Assembly (NCBI GenBank): GCA_963768885.1
Contig: CAVYJN010000010.1
Coordinates: forward strand, 118,638 to 182,637
Source: DASRIA01 sp963768885
Lineage (GTDB): Bacteria > Actinomycetota > Thermoleophilia > Solirubrobacterales > JBBDJG01
Direction: 5' to 3'
Length of the DNA stretch: 64,000 bases
The notes under the pieces were generated by a model, which did no database searches, was not told where the DNA came from, and saw only the letters and a list, made by a program, of their open reading frames with translations. The translations under genes and the position numbers were made by a program. Below are positions 46,276-54,974 of this stretch, one piece after another (the first letter of the stretch is position 1; every line of letters starts with the position of its first letter).

Positions 46276-47034
46276 TTTCTGCGGACTACCGGGTAGCCGC
46301 GTGAACTCCATCGCGGTCGCGGCCGGGCGGAAGCCCAGCCGAGCGTAGAGCTCCTTCGGCCGGTCCTCGTCGTCCGCGCCGATCCAGAGGTCTTGGACCC
46401 CGCCCGCTGCCTCGATCGCCGCGCGGGTCATGGCCGTGCCCCGCCCGCCGCCACGGTGGTCAGGGTGGACGTAGACCTGTGTGATCTCGGCTGCCGCATC
46501 ATCGTGCTCGAGCTGTGCGAAGGCCACCGGCACGCCGTCCTCCCGCACCGCGAGGACCTGCGCGCCGCGCCGCAGCGCGACCTCGCGCGCCTGGGCGTGG
46601 TACCCCGCAGGGTCCTGGTCGGGGAAGTCTTCCCGGTGCCAGGCGACACGCAGCTCCTGCACCGCGTCATAGGGGACCTCCTCGACGCGGATGTCGGGTC
46701 CGGCGGGCAGTGGCGCCTCGTGGCGCATCCACAGCAGGCGCAGGGCGTCCCACCCCATCGCCTCGAAGCCGGGCCGCAGTGGGTCGGCGGCGACGGCGAG
46801 GTCGAAGTCCACGCGCCGGTGGGCCAGTCCCGAGAGCGCCTCGTCCGCAAACGCCACCAGGGCCTCCACGCTCATGCCCGGGTCGTCTTCGACCCGCACG
46901 AGGTTGAAGTCGTAGTAGCTCGGATAGCGCGTGGCCCGCACGACGGTGCCGTGCGCCCACGGCTCGAGCACGTCGCAGACGGCGGCCTGCGCGGCGTGAT
47001 GCCAGGCTCGCGCGCGGGCCGCCACGTCGCTCAT
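46273..47034 (-). CDS. GNAT-family N-acetyltransferase
   Basis: This 253-residue protein starts at ATG 47034 (MSDVAARARAWHH). The C-terminal GNAT fold (about 135-250) contains AFAQLEHDDAAAEITQVYVHPDHRGGGRGTAM, in which RGGGRG is the acetyl-CoA pyrophosphate loop, and ARLGFRP near the end. The N-terminal 120 residues look like a degenerate second GNAT fold. The acceptor is unknown. It follows a membrane-protein gene by 17 bp on the same strand. Confidence 0.88.
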   Translation of the reverse strand: MSDVAARARAWHHAAQAAVCDVLEPWAHGTVVRATRYPSYYDFNLVRVEDDPGMSVEALVAFADEALSGLAHRRVDFDLAVAADPLRPGFEAMGWDALRLLWMRHEAPLPAGPDIRVEEVPYDAVQELRVAWHREDFPDQDPAGYHAQAREVALRRGAQVLAVREDGVPVAFAQLEHDDAAAEITQVYVHPDHRGGGRGTAMTRAAIEAAGGVQDLWIGADDEDRPKELYARLGFRPAATAMEFTRLPGSPQK

Positions 47035-47051
47035 CGAGTCGCTTGCGTGCC

Positions 47052-47687
47052 CTACGCGGCGGCTGCCTGATTCACCTCGTCCCAGCGGCTGTAGAGCAGA
47101 ACGCTGAGCGCGATCAGCCACAGCCCGGCGGCGAGGAAGCCGAAGAAGCCGAGGGGCGACAGGCCCACGATCGCGATCACGACGCCGAGCCACCCGAACC
47201 AGGCCGGAATGGCGCGCCCGGCCGCGACGATCCCGATGCTGGTGGAGAGCACGAGCACCGCGACCCCGGCTCCCATCGGGATGAAGCTCCAGTTGTCGAG
47301 CGCGTTCAGCGCCTGGAGGGCCTGATCGGACACGGTCTTCTCATGCACGGCCTCGGTCAGGGCGCCGTGGATGCCGGCCGCCACCATGAATCCCACAGCC
47401 GCGGTGACCGCGCCCGCGAGCGCGGCGTTGCCCATCCGTCCCGACGGGTTGAGCGCGCGCAGCGCGCCGCGCAGATGGGCGCCGAAGAACAGCAACGCCA
47501 CGGCGGCCAGCGTCAGCAGGTAGACGCCGATCAGGTGCTGGGCCTCGCTGTCGTACTTGTCCTTGATCTCCGGCGCGAGGGCCTTGATGTCGGGCGTGTC
47601 GCCGGCGATCGCGAAGCCCGCAATGGACAGAAGCACGAACAAGGCCCCGAGCAGGGGCGCGTAGCGGAACGAGCGGCTGCGGGTCAT
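47052..47687 (-). CDS. Six-helix integral membrane protein
   Basis: This 211-residue protein starts at ATG 47687. There are six hydrophobic segments (about 10-28, 52-70, 86-106, 133-155, 160-180, 182-200) and an extracytoplasmic loop rich in charged residues after the first (DTPDIKALAPEIKDKYDSEAQ). The pattern fits small DUF4386-like membrane proteins, but I cannot assign a function. It is the first gene of a likely two-gene unit with the acetyltransferase. Confidence 0.75.
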   Translation of the reverse strand: MTRSRSFRYAPLLGALFVLLSIAGFAIAGDTPDIKALAPEIKDKYDSEAQHLIGVYLLTLAAVALLFFGAHLRGALRALNPSGRMGNAALAGAVTAAVGFMVAAGIHGALTEAVHEKTVSDQALQALNALDNWSFIPMGAGVAVLVLSTSIGIVAAGRAIPAWFGWLGVVIAIVGLSPLGFFGFLAAGLWLIALSVLLYSRWDEVNQAAAA

Positions 47688-47911
47688 GCATCCTCCTTTT
47701 CGGGGGAATCGACGGGGACGACGTTAGGGCCGCCGCAGGTCGGCTTCGTGCATGAAACGGCCCGCTCGGCACCGGGTCGGAACATCGGGGGCCTCGTTGC
47801 TAGACTCGCCGCATCAGGCCGGACTTCCGTCCGGCAACGTAGTGCAGGTTGGCGCAGTTGCTGTTCAGTGAGCATGCTCCGCGTAGGCCAGCACATACCG
47901 TGGAGGCATAA

Positions 47912-48115
47912 ATGCCCACTGGAACCGTGAAGTGGTTCAACGCCGACAAGGGCTTCGGATTCATCACGCCCGAGGACGGCAGCAAAGATCTGTTCGTGCA
48001 TCACACCGGCATCGAAGAGGACGGCTACCGCTCCCTCGACGAGGGCCAGAAGGTGACGTACGAGTCGCAGTCCGGAGACAAGGGCCCCAAGGCCGTCTCC
48101 GTCCGGCGCGCGTAG
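47912..48115 (+). CDS. Cold-shock protein (CspA family)
   Basis: This 67-residue CSD protein has RNP1 KGFGFITP and RNP2 DLFVHHTGI, preceded by GTVKWFNADKG. It binds single-stranded RNA and DNA and acts as an RNA chaperone. GGAGG lies 8 bp before the ATG. The 224-bp upstream gap is free of genes and could hold the long 5' leader typical of csp genes, though no known element is recognised. A strong terminator follows. Confidence 0.95.
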   Translation: MPTGTVKWFNADKGFGFITPEDGSKDLFVHHTGIEEDGYRSLDEGQKVTYESQSGDKGPKAVSVRRA

Positions 48116-48130
48116 AACAGGTATTGGAGA

Positions 48131-48160
48131 AGGCCCGCCGCCAGGCGGGCCTTCGCTTTT
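48131..48160 (+). terminator. Rho-independent terminator of the csp gene
   Basis: A 9-bp stem AGGCCCGCC/GGCGGGCCT with a 4-nt loop is followed by TCGCTTTT. Confidence 0.8.
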
Positions 48161-48161
48161 C

Positions 48162-48374
48162 ATGCGCTTCCGACGTTCAAGAAAGCCTGAAGAGGGCCTG
48201 CCGGCGCTCGAGGCCCGCGTAGCGCATCTCGAATCGATGGTCGAGGGGTTCCAGGACTCGGTCCATCGCGACTCTCTCCGCATCAACGCGCAGCTCGACG
48301 AGTTGCGCAAGAAGCTCGACCCCGGAGAGATCTCGCGCGCTCTCAGTCAGGAACAGCGCAGGCGCGGCACCTGA
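48162..48374 (+). CDS. Small coiled-coil protein
   Basis: This 70-residue protein starts at ATG 48162 immediately after the csp terminator. Heptad-like leucines and valines (LPALEARVAHLESMVEGFQDSV ... LDELRKKL) suggest a short coiled coil between basic ends. It has no visible ribosome-binding site and could be leaderless or read through from csp. Function unknown; it ends against the STAS gene on the other strand. Confidence 0.55.
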   Translation: MRFRRSRKPEEGLPALEARVAHLESMVEGFQDSVHRDSLRINAQLDELRKKLDPGEISRALSQEQRRRGT

Positions 48375-48375
48375 T

Positions 48376-48729
48376 TTAGATAGCGTCGCTCGCGACGGCC
48401 TCCCTCAGCTCCGAGAAGTTCGGGAATATGCCGTTCAAGCCGTGCTCCTCGAAAAGAGCCCAGACGTGCGCGTTGGGCCGGACGAGCGCCAGCTCCCCGT
48501 TGCGGGCCTTCGCGAGGATCACGCCGCGCGACAGGATCGGCAGGAACGATGGAGCGAGCGAGATCACGCCTCTGAGGTCGAAGATGATCCTGGTCCTCCC
48601 GGCCCCGAGCGCGGCGAGGATGCTCTGCTCCGCCTCGGCGGCAGTCGATGCGTCGCATCGGCCGTCCAGGGTGAGGACCTGCGTGTGCTCGCCGGTCCGG
48701 TCCGACGAGAGCGTGACGGTCTGGGTCAT
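48376..48729 (-). CDS. STAS-domain protein with degenerate phosphorylation loop
   Basis: This 117-residue STAS-fold protein starts at ATG 48729 behind AGGGGG. The fold is clear (TRIIFDLRGVISLAPSFLPIL ... ALFEEHGLNGIFPNF), but the usual DSxG loop is replaced by SLAPSF, so the phospho-Ser position is altered. It may therefore be a constitutive or differently regulated antagonist. It is separate from the other STAS genes and has no adjacent kinase gene. Confidence 0.82.
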   Translation of the reverse strand: MTQTVTLSSDRTGEHTQVLTLDGRCDASTAAEAEQSILAALGAGRTRIIFDLRGVISLAPSFLPILSRGVILAKARNGELALVRPNAHVWALFEEHGLNGIFPNFSELREAVASDAI

Positions 48730-48868
48730 CGCTGACCCCCTTAGTGGCGCTTGAGGATGAAGGCCGCGGGGGCTAGGAGCGCCTGACGTAACCGCCTCGA
48801 CCCATCCAGCGTACCAGCGAGTGTGGCCGTCGAACGGCGTGCGAGTCGGATCGTCAGACTGCCACGTC

Positions 48869-49396
48869 GTGACCGATCGGAACATGACGGCGATGCATCC
48901 GCTCGAGCCCGGTGTCGACCACGTGCGCGGCGATCCGGCCGGCCCGCTGATCCTCGAGTACGGGGACTACGAGTGCCCGTACTCCCGTCGCGCGTTCCGC
49001 GAGATCGAGCGGGTCGAGTCCCGGCTGGGCGGCCGCGTGCGCTTTGCGTTCCGCCACTTCCCGCTGGTCGACAAGCATCCACACGCGGTCGCGGCGTCCG
49101 CCGCGGCCGAGGCGGCCGCGCTGCAGGGGCGCTTCTGGGAGATGCACGAGCTGCTGTTCCATCGCCAGAAGGCACTCGAGGACGACGACCTGCGCGGATA
49201 CGGCGCGGACCTCGGGCTCGACCTCGACCGTTTTCAGTGCGACCGCGCAGGCGCGGCGGTCCGCGAGCGGGTGCGCAGGGACGTGGCCGGCGGGATGGAC
49301 TCCGGCGTCAGCGGCACCCCGGCGATCTTCATCGAGGGCGTGCGCTGGCGCGGCTCCTACGAGGCGGCGGTACTGGTCGCGGAACTGGACACATGA
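48869..49396 (+). CDS. DsbA-like thioredoxin-fold protein with CPYS active site
   Basis: This 175-residue protein starts at GTG 48869 (ATG at 48884 is an alternative). The thioredoxin fold has DYECPYSRRAF at the active site, in which the second Cys of CxxC is Ser, an inserted helical domain (LLFHRQKALEDDD) and cis-Pro in SGTPAIFIEG, as in the DSBA/Thioredoxin_4 family. No signal peptide is seen, so it probably acts in the cytoplasm. The monothiol site argues against dithiol oxidase activity; reductase, isomerase or chaperone roles are possible. Confidence 0.85.
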   Translation: MTDRNMTAMHPLEPGVDHVRGDPAGPLILEYGDYECPYSRRAFREIERVESRLGGRVRFAFRHFPLVDKHPHAVAASAAAEAAALQGRFWEMHELLFHRQKALEDDDLRGYGADLGLDLDRFQCDRAGAAVRERVRRDVAGGMDSGVSGTPAIFIEGVRWRGSYEAAVLVAELDT

Positions 49397-49514
49397 CCGA
49401 GTAGCCAGGACCGGCGCGCGCGCCTAAGTTGGATCTGCAGGCGCGCACGCGAGCCACATCCCCCGGCTCGTGACCCAGTCCGGGTCTCCCTCCCACGAGA
49501 GCTGCGCACCGTCA

Positions 49515-49557
49515 GGACGAAGGGCCTCCCCAGGCCCTTCGTCCGCCTCCCTTTTCC
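49515..49557 (+). terminator. Rho-independent terminator after the DsbA-like gene
   Basis: A perfect 13-bp stem (GGACGAAGGGCCT/AGGCCCTTCGTCC) with loop CCCC is followed by GCCTCCCTTTT. Confidence 0.8.
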
Positions 49558-49594
49558 GGTGCCGTCCGCTGCCTCGCTAGCTTTCGGGGACGAC

Positions 49595-50305
49595 ATGTGC
49601 GGGCGCTACAGCAACACCGCGAAGCGAAGCGACGAGTTCCAGGCCAGGATGGCGGAGCTGCTCGGCGTGTCGCTGCCCGATGCCGGCACGGGCTTCGAGC
49701 GCTTCAACATCGCGCCCACCCAGGAAGCGCCCGCGGTCGTCGACGATGACGACGGGCGCCGGATCGAGGAGCTGCGCTGGGGTCTCGAGCCCGCATGGGC
49801 CAAGCAGGGCGGGCAGCGCTTCAACATGATCAACGCGCGCGCGGAGACGCTGCTCGAGAAGCCCGCATACAGGGATCTCGTGCAGCGCTCCACCGGCCGC
49901 TGCCTCGTGCTGGCGGACGGCTGGTACGAGTGGCAGAAGCCCGAGGACCCGAAGCAGCCCCGGCGACCGTTGCGCTTCTCGCTGCGCAGCGGCCAGCCGT
50001 TCTGCTTCGCCGGCCTGTGGACCTCCGGCACGTTCACGATCGTCACGTGCGAGGCAAACGAGCTTGCGCGGCCGATCCACGACCGCATGCCGGTGGCGAT
50101 GGCCGACCCGGCGGCCTGGCAGGCGTGGCTCGACCCGCGGCTCGACGGCCCGGCCGCCGCCGAGCTGCTGCGGCCGCTCGCCTCGGACGTGCTGCAGGTG
50201 CGCCCGGCCAACCCGCTCGTCAACTCGGTGGACAACGACGGTCCCGAATGCCTCGCCGAGGTCGCCCCGGCCGCGCCGGCGGCCGAGCAGATGGCGCTGC
50301 TCTAA
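49595..50305 (+). CDS. SRAP-family (HMCES/YedK) abasic-site DNA-protein crosslinking protein
   Basis: This 236-residue protein starts at ATG 49595 so that Cys2 (MCGRYSN) is the crosslinking residue after Met removal. FNIAPTQ, NMINARAETL, CLVLADGWYEW and PIHDRMPV are the conserved SRAP motifs, with Asn, Glu and His of the active site. It forms a thiazolidine link to abasic sites in single-stranded DNA and shields them from cleavage. The rlmN gene follows, its extended reading frame beginning just past the SRAP stop. Confidence 0.93.
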   Translation: MCGRYSNTAKRSDEFQARMAELLGVSLPDAGTGFERFNIAPTQEAPAVVDDDDGRRIEELRWGLEPAWAKQGGQRFNMINARAETLLEKPAYRDLVQRSTGRCLVLADGWYEWQKPEDPKQPRRPLRFSLRSGQPFCFAGLWTSGTFTIVTCEANELARPIHDRMPVAMADPAAWQAWLDPRLDGPAAAELLRPLASDVLQVRPANPLVNSVDNDGPECLAEVAPAAPAAEQMALL

Positions 50306-50422
50306 TCTCGCCGGATCGACCCGGCACTGCTCGAACAGACCCTCGCTGAACGCGGGGAGCCCCGCTTTCGTGCCCGCCAGGCATGGGAATGGGCGGCGCG
50401 CGGCGCACGCGGCTACGAGGAG

Positions 50423-51301
50423 ATGACCAACCTCCCGGCGCCGCTGCGCGCCGACCTCGACGAGCATGTGCCGTTCTCGTCGCTGACCCTCGAGCGCGAG
50501 GCCCACGCCCGCGACGGGACCGTGAAGGCGCTCTTCCGCACTCACGACGGGCGGCCGGTCGAGGCCGTGCTGATGCGCTACCGCGACGGGCGGCGCTCGG
50601 TGTGCCTCAGCTCGCAGTCGGGCTGCCCGCTCACGTGCACGTTCTGCGCGACGGGTGCGATGCGCTTCGGCCGCAACCTCACCGCCGGGGAGATCCTCGA
50701 CCAGGCCCTGCACTTCCGCCGCATGGAGCAGGTCAATCACGCGGTGTTCATGGGCATGGGCGAGCCGCTGATGAACCTCGACGCGGTGCTCGAGGCGTGC
50801 CGGCGCCTGCCGGACATGGGCATCACCCATCGTCGCACCGGCATCTCCACGGTCGGGTGGATCCCGGGCATCGAGCGCCTCACGCGCACGCGCATGCCCG
50901 TACGACTCGCCCTGTCGCTGCACGCGCCCGAGGACGCGCTGCGCTCGCAGATCATGCCCGTGAACGAGCGCTATCCGCTCGCGGACGTGCTCGCCGCCTG
51001 CCGGCGCCACTACGAGCGAAAGCGCCGCCGCGTGTTCGTCGAGTACGTGATGCTCGCCGGGGTGAACGACCGCGTCGAGCAGGCCCGCGCGCTCGCCGAG
51101 CTGCTCGACCCGCGGGCGTTCAAGGTGAACCTGATCCCCTTCAACCCGACGGGATCCTCTTACCGCGGCTCCTCTCCCTCCGCGATCGCCGCGTTCCGGT
51201 CCACGCTCGAGCGGGGCGGCCTCGAGGCGACCGTGCGGCTCACCCGCGGGCAGGACATCGACGCGGCCTGCGGTCAGCTTGCTGCCAAAGCGGGTGAATG
51301 A
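50423..51301 (+). CDS. rlmN: 23S rRNA/tRNA adenine C2-methyltransferase RlmN
   Basis: Radical-SAM enzyme with the cluster motif CPLTCTFCATG, FMGMGEPLMNLD, and the C-terminal catalytic Cys in RGQDIDAACGQL. The first standard start, ATG 50423, would remove a segment that looks native: upstream in frame, 36 codons from ATC 50315 read IDPALLEQTLAERGEP and RFRARQAWEWAARGARGYEE, the usual N-terminal domain. A CTG at 50327 or a non-standard ATC may be the real start, close behind the SRAP stop. It methylates A2503 of 23S rRNA and some tRNAs. Confidence 0.92.
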   Translation: MTNLPAPLRADLDEHVPFSSLTLEREAHARDGTVKALFRTHDGRPVEAVLMRYRDGRRSVCLSSQSGCPLTCTFCATGAMRFGRNLTAGEILDQALHFRRMEQVNHAVFMGMGEPLMNLDAVLEACRRLPDMGITHRRTGISTVGWIPGIERLTRTRMPVRLALSLHAPEDALRSQIMPVNERYPLADVLAACRRHYERKRRRVFVEYVMLAGVNDRVEQARALAELLDPRAFKVNLIPFNPTGSSYRGSSPSAIAAFRSTLERGGLEATVRLTRGQDIDAACGQLAAKAGE

Positions 51302-51358
51302 TTCTTCAGCAGTCGGGGTACGGTCAGGATCGATCGCGTCGACCGAGGGGGGAGCAGG

Positions 51359-53933
51359 GTGCAGCAGACATGGCTTGGCATGCGGGGACTGGCGGTGCTC
51401 ACCGCCCTGATCGGGGCGATCCTGGCGCCCACCGCCGCGCAGGCGGCGATCCCGAGCATCCCTGACGGGGCGGGCGGAGAGATCACGTGCACCGTGCAGA
51501 CCGGCGCCAACGCCGGCCAGCGCCACTGCTCCGGCATCTTCACGACCTTCGACGGCGCCCCGATCGACATCAACGTCGGCTTCCCGCCGGCGCCCGCGAG
51601 CGGGCCGGACGGCAACTTCCCGGTCGTGGGCCAGTTCCACGGCTGGGGCGGCTCCAAGCTGAGCCCGACGTCCGGGGGCTGGATCGCCGACGGTTACGCG
51701 ACCTTCTCGATGAGCGACCGCGGGTGGGGCAACTCCTGCGGCGGGACCGACCCCAAGCGCACCCAGCCGGTGTGCGCCGACGGCTACAACCACCTGATGG
51801 ACACGCGCTTCGAGGTGCGTGACGCGCAGGAGATCTTCGAGGCGCTCGCGGACCGCGCCGCGACCGGCGCGACCGCAGGGGAGGGCCTGATCGACCCGCA
51901 GAAGATCGGCGCGACGGGCGGCTCCTACGGCGGCGGGCTCTCGATGGCGCTGGCCGCGCTGAAGAACCGCAAGATGATCCAGGCCGGCGACGGCACGCTC
52001 GTGCCGTGGGTCAGCGACGGCGGCAAGCCGATGCAGATCGCGGCGGCCCAGCCCGACATTCCCTGGACCGACCTCGCGTACTCCCTCCAGCCGAACGGGC
52101 ACACGCTCGACTACGTCGTCGACGCCCCGTACATGCAGCGTGGCCGGATCGGCGTGATGAAGCAGTCGTTCGTGTCCGGGCTCTACGCGACGGGCCAGGC
52201 GACCAGCAACTACGCGCCGCGCGGGAACCGACCCCGACGCCGACCTGGTCAACTGGTTCGCCTCCATCAACGCCGGTGAGCCCTACGACCAGAACCCCCT
52301 GTCACAGGACATCGTCGACGAGATCACGACGCACCACTCCTCGTACTACATCGACGACTCGACCGCACCGGCACCGCTGCTGATCTCGAACGGCTTCACC
52401 GACGACCTGTTCCCGCCCGACGAGGCGATCCGCTTCTACAACCGTACGCGGGCGACACACCCGGGCACTCCGGTGTCGCTGATCTTCAGCGACCACGGTC
52501 ACCAGCGTGGGCAGAACAAGGTGCCCGACGCGACCTTCCGCAGCCGCCAGCTGCACAACTGGTTCGACTTCTACGTAAAGGGAACCGGTGCCGCCCCGTT
52601 CCAGGGCGTCCAGACCCTCACGCAGGCATGCGGCGGGCCTTCCGGCGGTGCGACCGGCGCGTTCGACGACCCGAACACGGACCTTCCCTACCGCGCCTCG
52701 ACGTGGGCCGCGCTCGCGCCCGGCGAGGTGCGCCTCGCGGGCGCCGCCGCGAAGACGATCGCGCCGTCGCTGGCCGATCAGGCGGGCAACGCGTTCGACC
52801 CGATCGCCGGCGGCGGCGCGTGCGCGACCGCCCCCGGCGCCGACCAGTCCGGCACGGCGACGTACCGGCTCGATGCCGCGCCGGCCGCCGGGTTCACGCT
52901 GATGGGCTCGGCGACGATCGTCGCCGACATCAACTCGCCGGGCCCGACTTCGCAGGTCGCGGCGCGCCTGCTCGACGTCGACCCGGTCAGCGGCGACGAG
53001 ACGCTGGTCGCGCGCGGCCTCTACCGGCCCGAGATCAACTCGGGCACGGAGGCCACGCGGCAGGTCTTCCAGCTCCACCCGAACGGGTGGAAGTTCGCCG
53101 CCGGCCACGTCGCCAAGCTCGAGCTGCTGCCCGCCGACCAGCCGTACGGGCGCAACTCGAACGGCCAGGCGGCCGTGACCGTGTCGAACCTCGAGCTGCG
53201 GCTGCCCGTGCTCGAGTCGCCCGGTTCGCTGAGCGGCCTCGTCGAGGATCCGGCGCCCAAGGTGGTGCCGAGCGGCTACCAGCTCTCGGCCGACTACCTC
53301 GCGGGCGGGTACCCGCGGCCGAAGGGCGCGACGCCCTTCCGCGTGCCGCTCGTGCCGGCCTTCGCGCAGTGCACGAGCCCGAACCGCCAGCACGGCCCGC
53401 CGCTCGCCTTCGGGTCGTGCAGCGCGCCGCAGCTCACGTCGAGCGAGCTGACCGTGGGGACGCCCGACGCCAACGGCGCGGCCGCGAGCTCGTCCGGGTC
53501 GGTCGTCTACAAGGTCGTGGTCGGGAACCCTGCGACGCCCGAGAACGAGGCCGACGTCCTGGTCGGGGTGTCGCTCGGCGACGTCCGCAAGCGGAGCGAC
53601 CTCTCCGACTACACGGGAGAGCTGCGGGTGGACCCGGGCGTGCGGATCACCGATCGCAACAACGGGCCCTCCGGCACCGAACCCGCGACCATGGTCGACA
53701 TCCCGTTCCCGGTCGACGTCCAGTGCGCCGCGACCGCGAGCGCGTCGGTGGGGGCGACATGCGCGGTCAACACGAGCTTCAACGCGGTCTCGCCGTCCTC
53801 CGTCGTGGACAGCAGGCGTGCGCGCGCGGTGGTTCAGCTGGGTGCGGTGAGCGTGTACGACGGCGGCGCGGACGGCCTCGCGTCGACGACCCCGAACACG
53901 CTGTTCGCGCGCCAGGGGATCTTCGTCCCGTAG
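51359..53933 (+). CDS. Secreted CocE/X-Pro dipeptidyl-peptidase-like hydrolase with C-terminal RPKGATP module, frameshifted as assembled
   Basis: From GTG 51359 behind GGGGGGAG, a signal peptide (to about AQAAI) leads into an S15-type alpha/beta hydrolase: FHGWGGSK, nucleophile GATGGSYGGGLS, acid in NGFTDDLFPPDEA, and His in SDHGHQRGQ. A jelly-roll beta domain follows (about 420-640) and then the RPKGATP module. The frame breaks at 52223-52225; GGG read as GG gives PRGTDPDADLVNWF. Secreted esterase or peptidase activity is likely. Attachment of the same module as in the repeat proteins is notable. Confidence 0.87.
53307..53930 (+). repeat. C-terminal RPKGATP module, copy 4, fused to a hydrolase
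   Basis: About 208 residues with GYPRPKGATP, VPLVPAF, CTSPNRQHGP, GTPDANG, KRSDLSDYTG, ITDRNNGPSG, DIPFPVDVQC, VYDGGADG and QGIFVP. It is closest to copy 2. Confidence 0.85.
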
Positions 53934-53940
53934 GCGGCGG

Positions 53941-54336
53941 CTAAACCGCGCCGCGGTCGATCTCGAACCACAAACGGCTGTCCCGCGGCTCGAATCCCCA
54001 GCGGTCGGCGAGCTCGCCGACGAGGTAGAGGCCGAAGCCCCCTTCCGGGCCTGCCTCGATCGAACGAGCCGGATCGAATCCGCGGCCGCGGTCCACGACG
54101 TCGACCCGCACGGTGGTGGCGCCCGAGGAGATCTCCAGCTCGATCTTCTCCTCCTCGCCGAGCCCCGCGTGGCGGACGGAGTTGGTCACGGCCTCGCTGA
54201 CCAGCAGCCGCACGGATTCACGCACACCATCGAGCTCGCCGTTCAGCCCCTCGAGGACCCGCCTTGCGAGCGCCGGGGCCTTCTGGTCCACGGGCAGCTT
54301 CACGGTCAGCGCGGTGTCGAGGGAGGATTCCACCAT
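53941..54336 (-). CDS. RsbW-like ATP-binding protein (HATPase_c_2)
   Basis: This 131-residue GHKL ATPase has N box LLVSEAVTNSVRHAG, G1 DVVDRGRGFDP and G2 GGFGLYLVGELADRWG. It is an anti-sigma/serine-kinase type protein. It is divergent from the STAS gene at 54500 across 163 bp, a classic kinase-antagonist pairing. It converges with the module-bearing hydrolase, 7 bp past its stop. Confidence 0.88.
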   Translation of the reverse strand: MVESSLDTALTVKLPVDQKAPALARRVLEGLNGELDGVRESVRLLVSEAVTNSVRHAGLGEEEKIELEISSGATTVRVDVVDRGRGFDPARSIEAGPEGGFGLYLVGELADRWGFEPRDSRLWFEIDRGAV

Positions 54337-54499
54337 TTTGAGGGTTCCCGCGGTCGCGCAGGGCGAAACGGAGGAACTGAGTGCATTTGGTCCAGTTCAC
54401 GCAGCGCTAACATCCGCCGACCCGGATTCCCCTTGCTCCGAAGCGGAATCGGCACGCAGCGTGATGGGACTGGCGTCGGATCGGATTTGGAGGTGAGCG

Positions 54500-54958
54500 A
54501 TGTCGGCTTTGGAAGGTTTCGAAGGGCCACCACCCGCGGCTGAGAGCCGGGTGCGGGTCGACCCGCGGGAGGACGCCGTGTACGTCCGCATCTCGGGCGA
54601 GCTCGACCTGGCGCTCCAGGATGCGGTTGATGCCGAACTGCGCAAGCTGCCCGAGCGGGGAAGCTCGCTCCCGGTCGTGGTCGACATGCGGGAGGTGACG
54701 TTCGCGGACTCGGTCGGGCTGCGGGTCCTGCTCAAGCATGAGGTGCGCTCGCGCGAGCGTGGATTCGAGTTCGCGCTGATCGCGCCGCGCGGCCAGCCCG
54801 GCAAGCTGTTCGAGCTGACGGGGGTGAGCAAGATCTTCAAGGTCCGGCCCGACCCGGACCCTCCCAGCGACGCCGCGAAGGCGGCGGATCGAGCGTCGGC
54901 CGGCCTCGGCACCGACGAGCCCGATCCCGCGGATTGGCTGACGCGGGACGAGGGTTAG
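54500..54958 (+). CDS. STAS-domain anti-sigma factor antagonist
   Basis: This 152-residue STAS protein has VTFADSVGLRVLLKHEVRSRE, with Ser in the phosphorylation loop, and a C-terminal acidic tail (DPADWLTRDEG). GGAGG lies just before the ATG. It probably binds the RsbW-like product of the divergent gene. The tail of about 40 residues beyond the fold is unusual and rich in Asp, Ala and Pro. Confidence 0.88.
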   Translation: MSALEGFEGPPPAAESRVRVDPREDAVYVRISGELDLALQDAVDAELRKLPERGSSLPVVVDMREVTFADSVGLRVLLKHEVRSRERGFEFALIAPRGQPGKLFELTGVSKIFKVRPDPDPPSDAAKAADRASAGLGTDEPDPADWLTRDEG

Positions 54959-54974
54959 CGGCTAGGGTCTCCAC

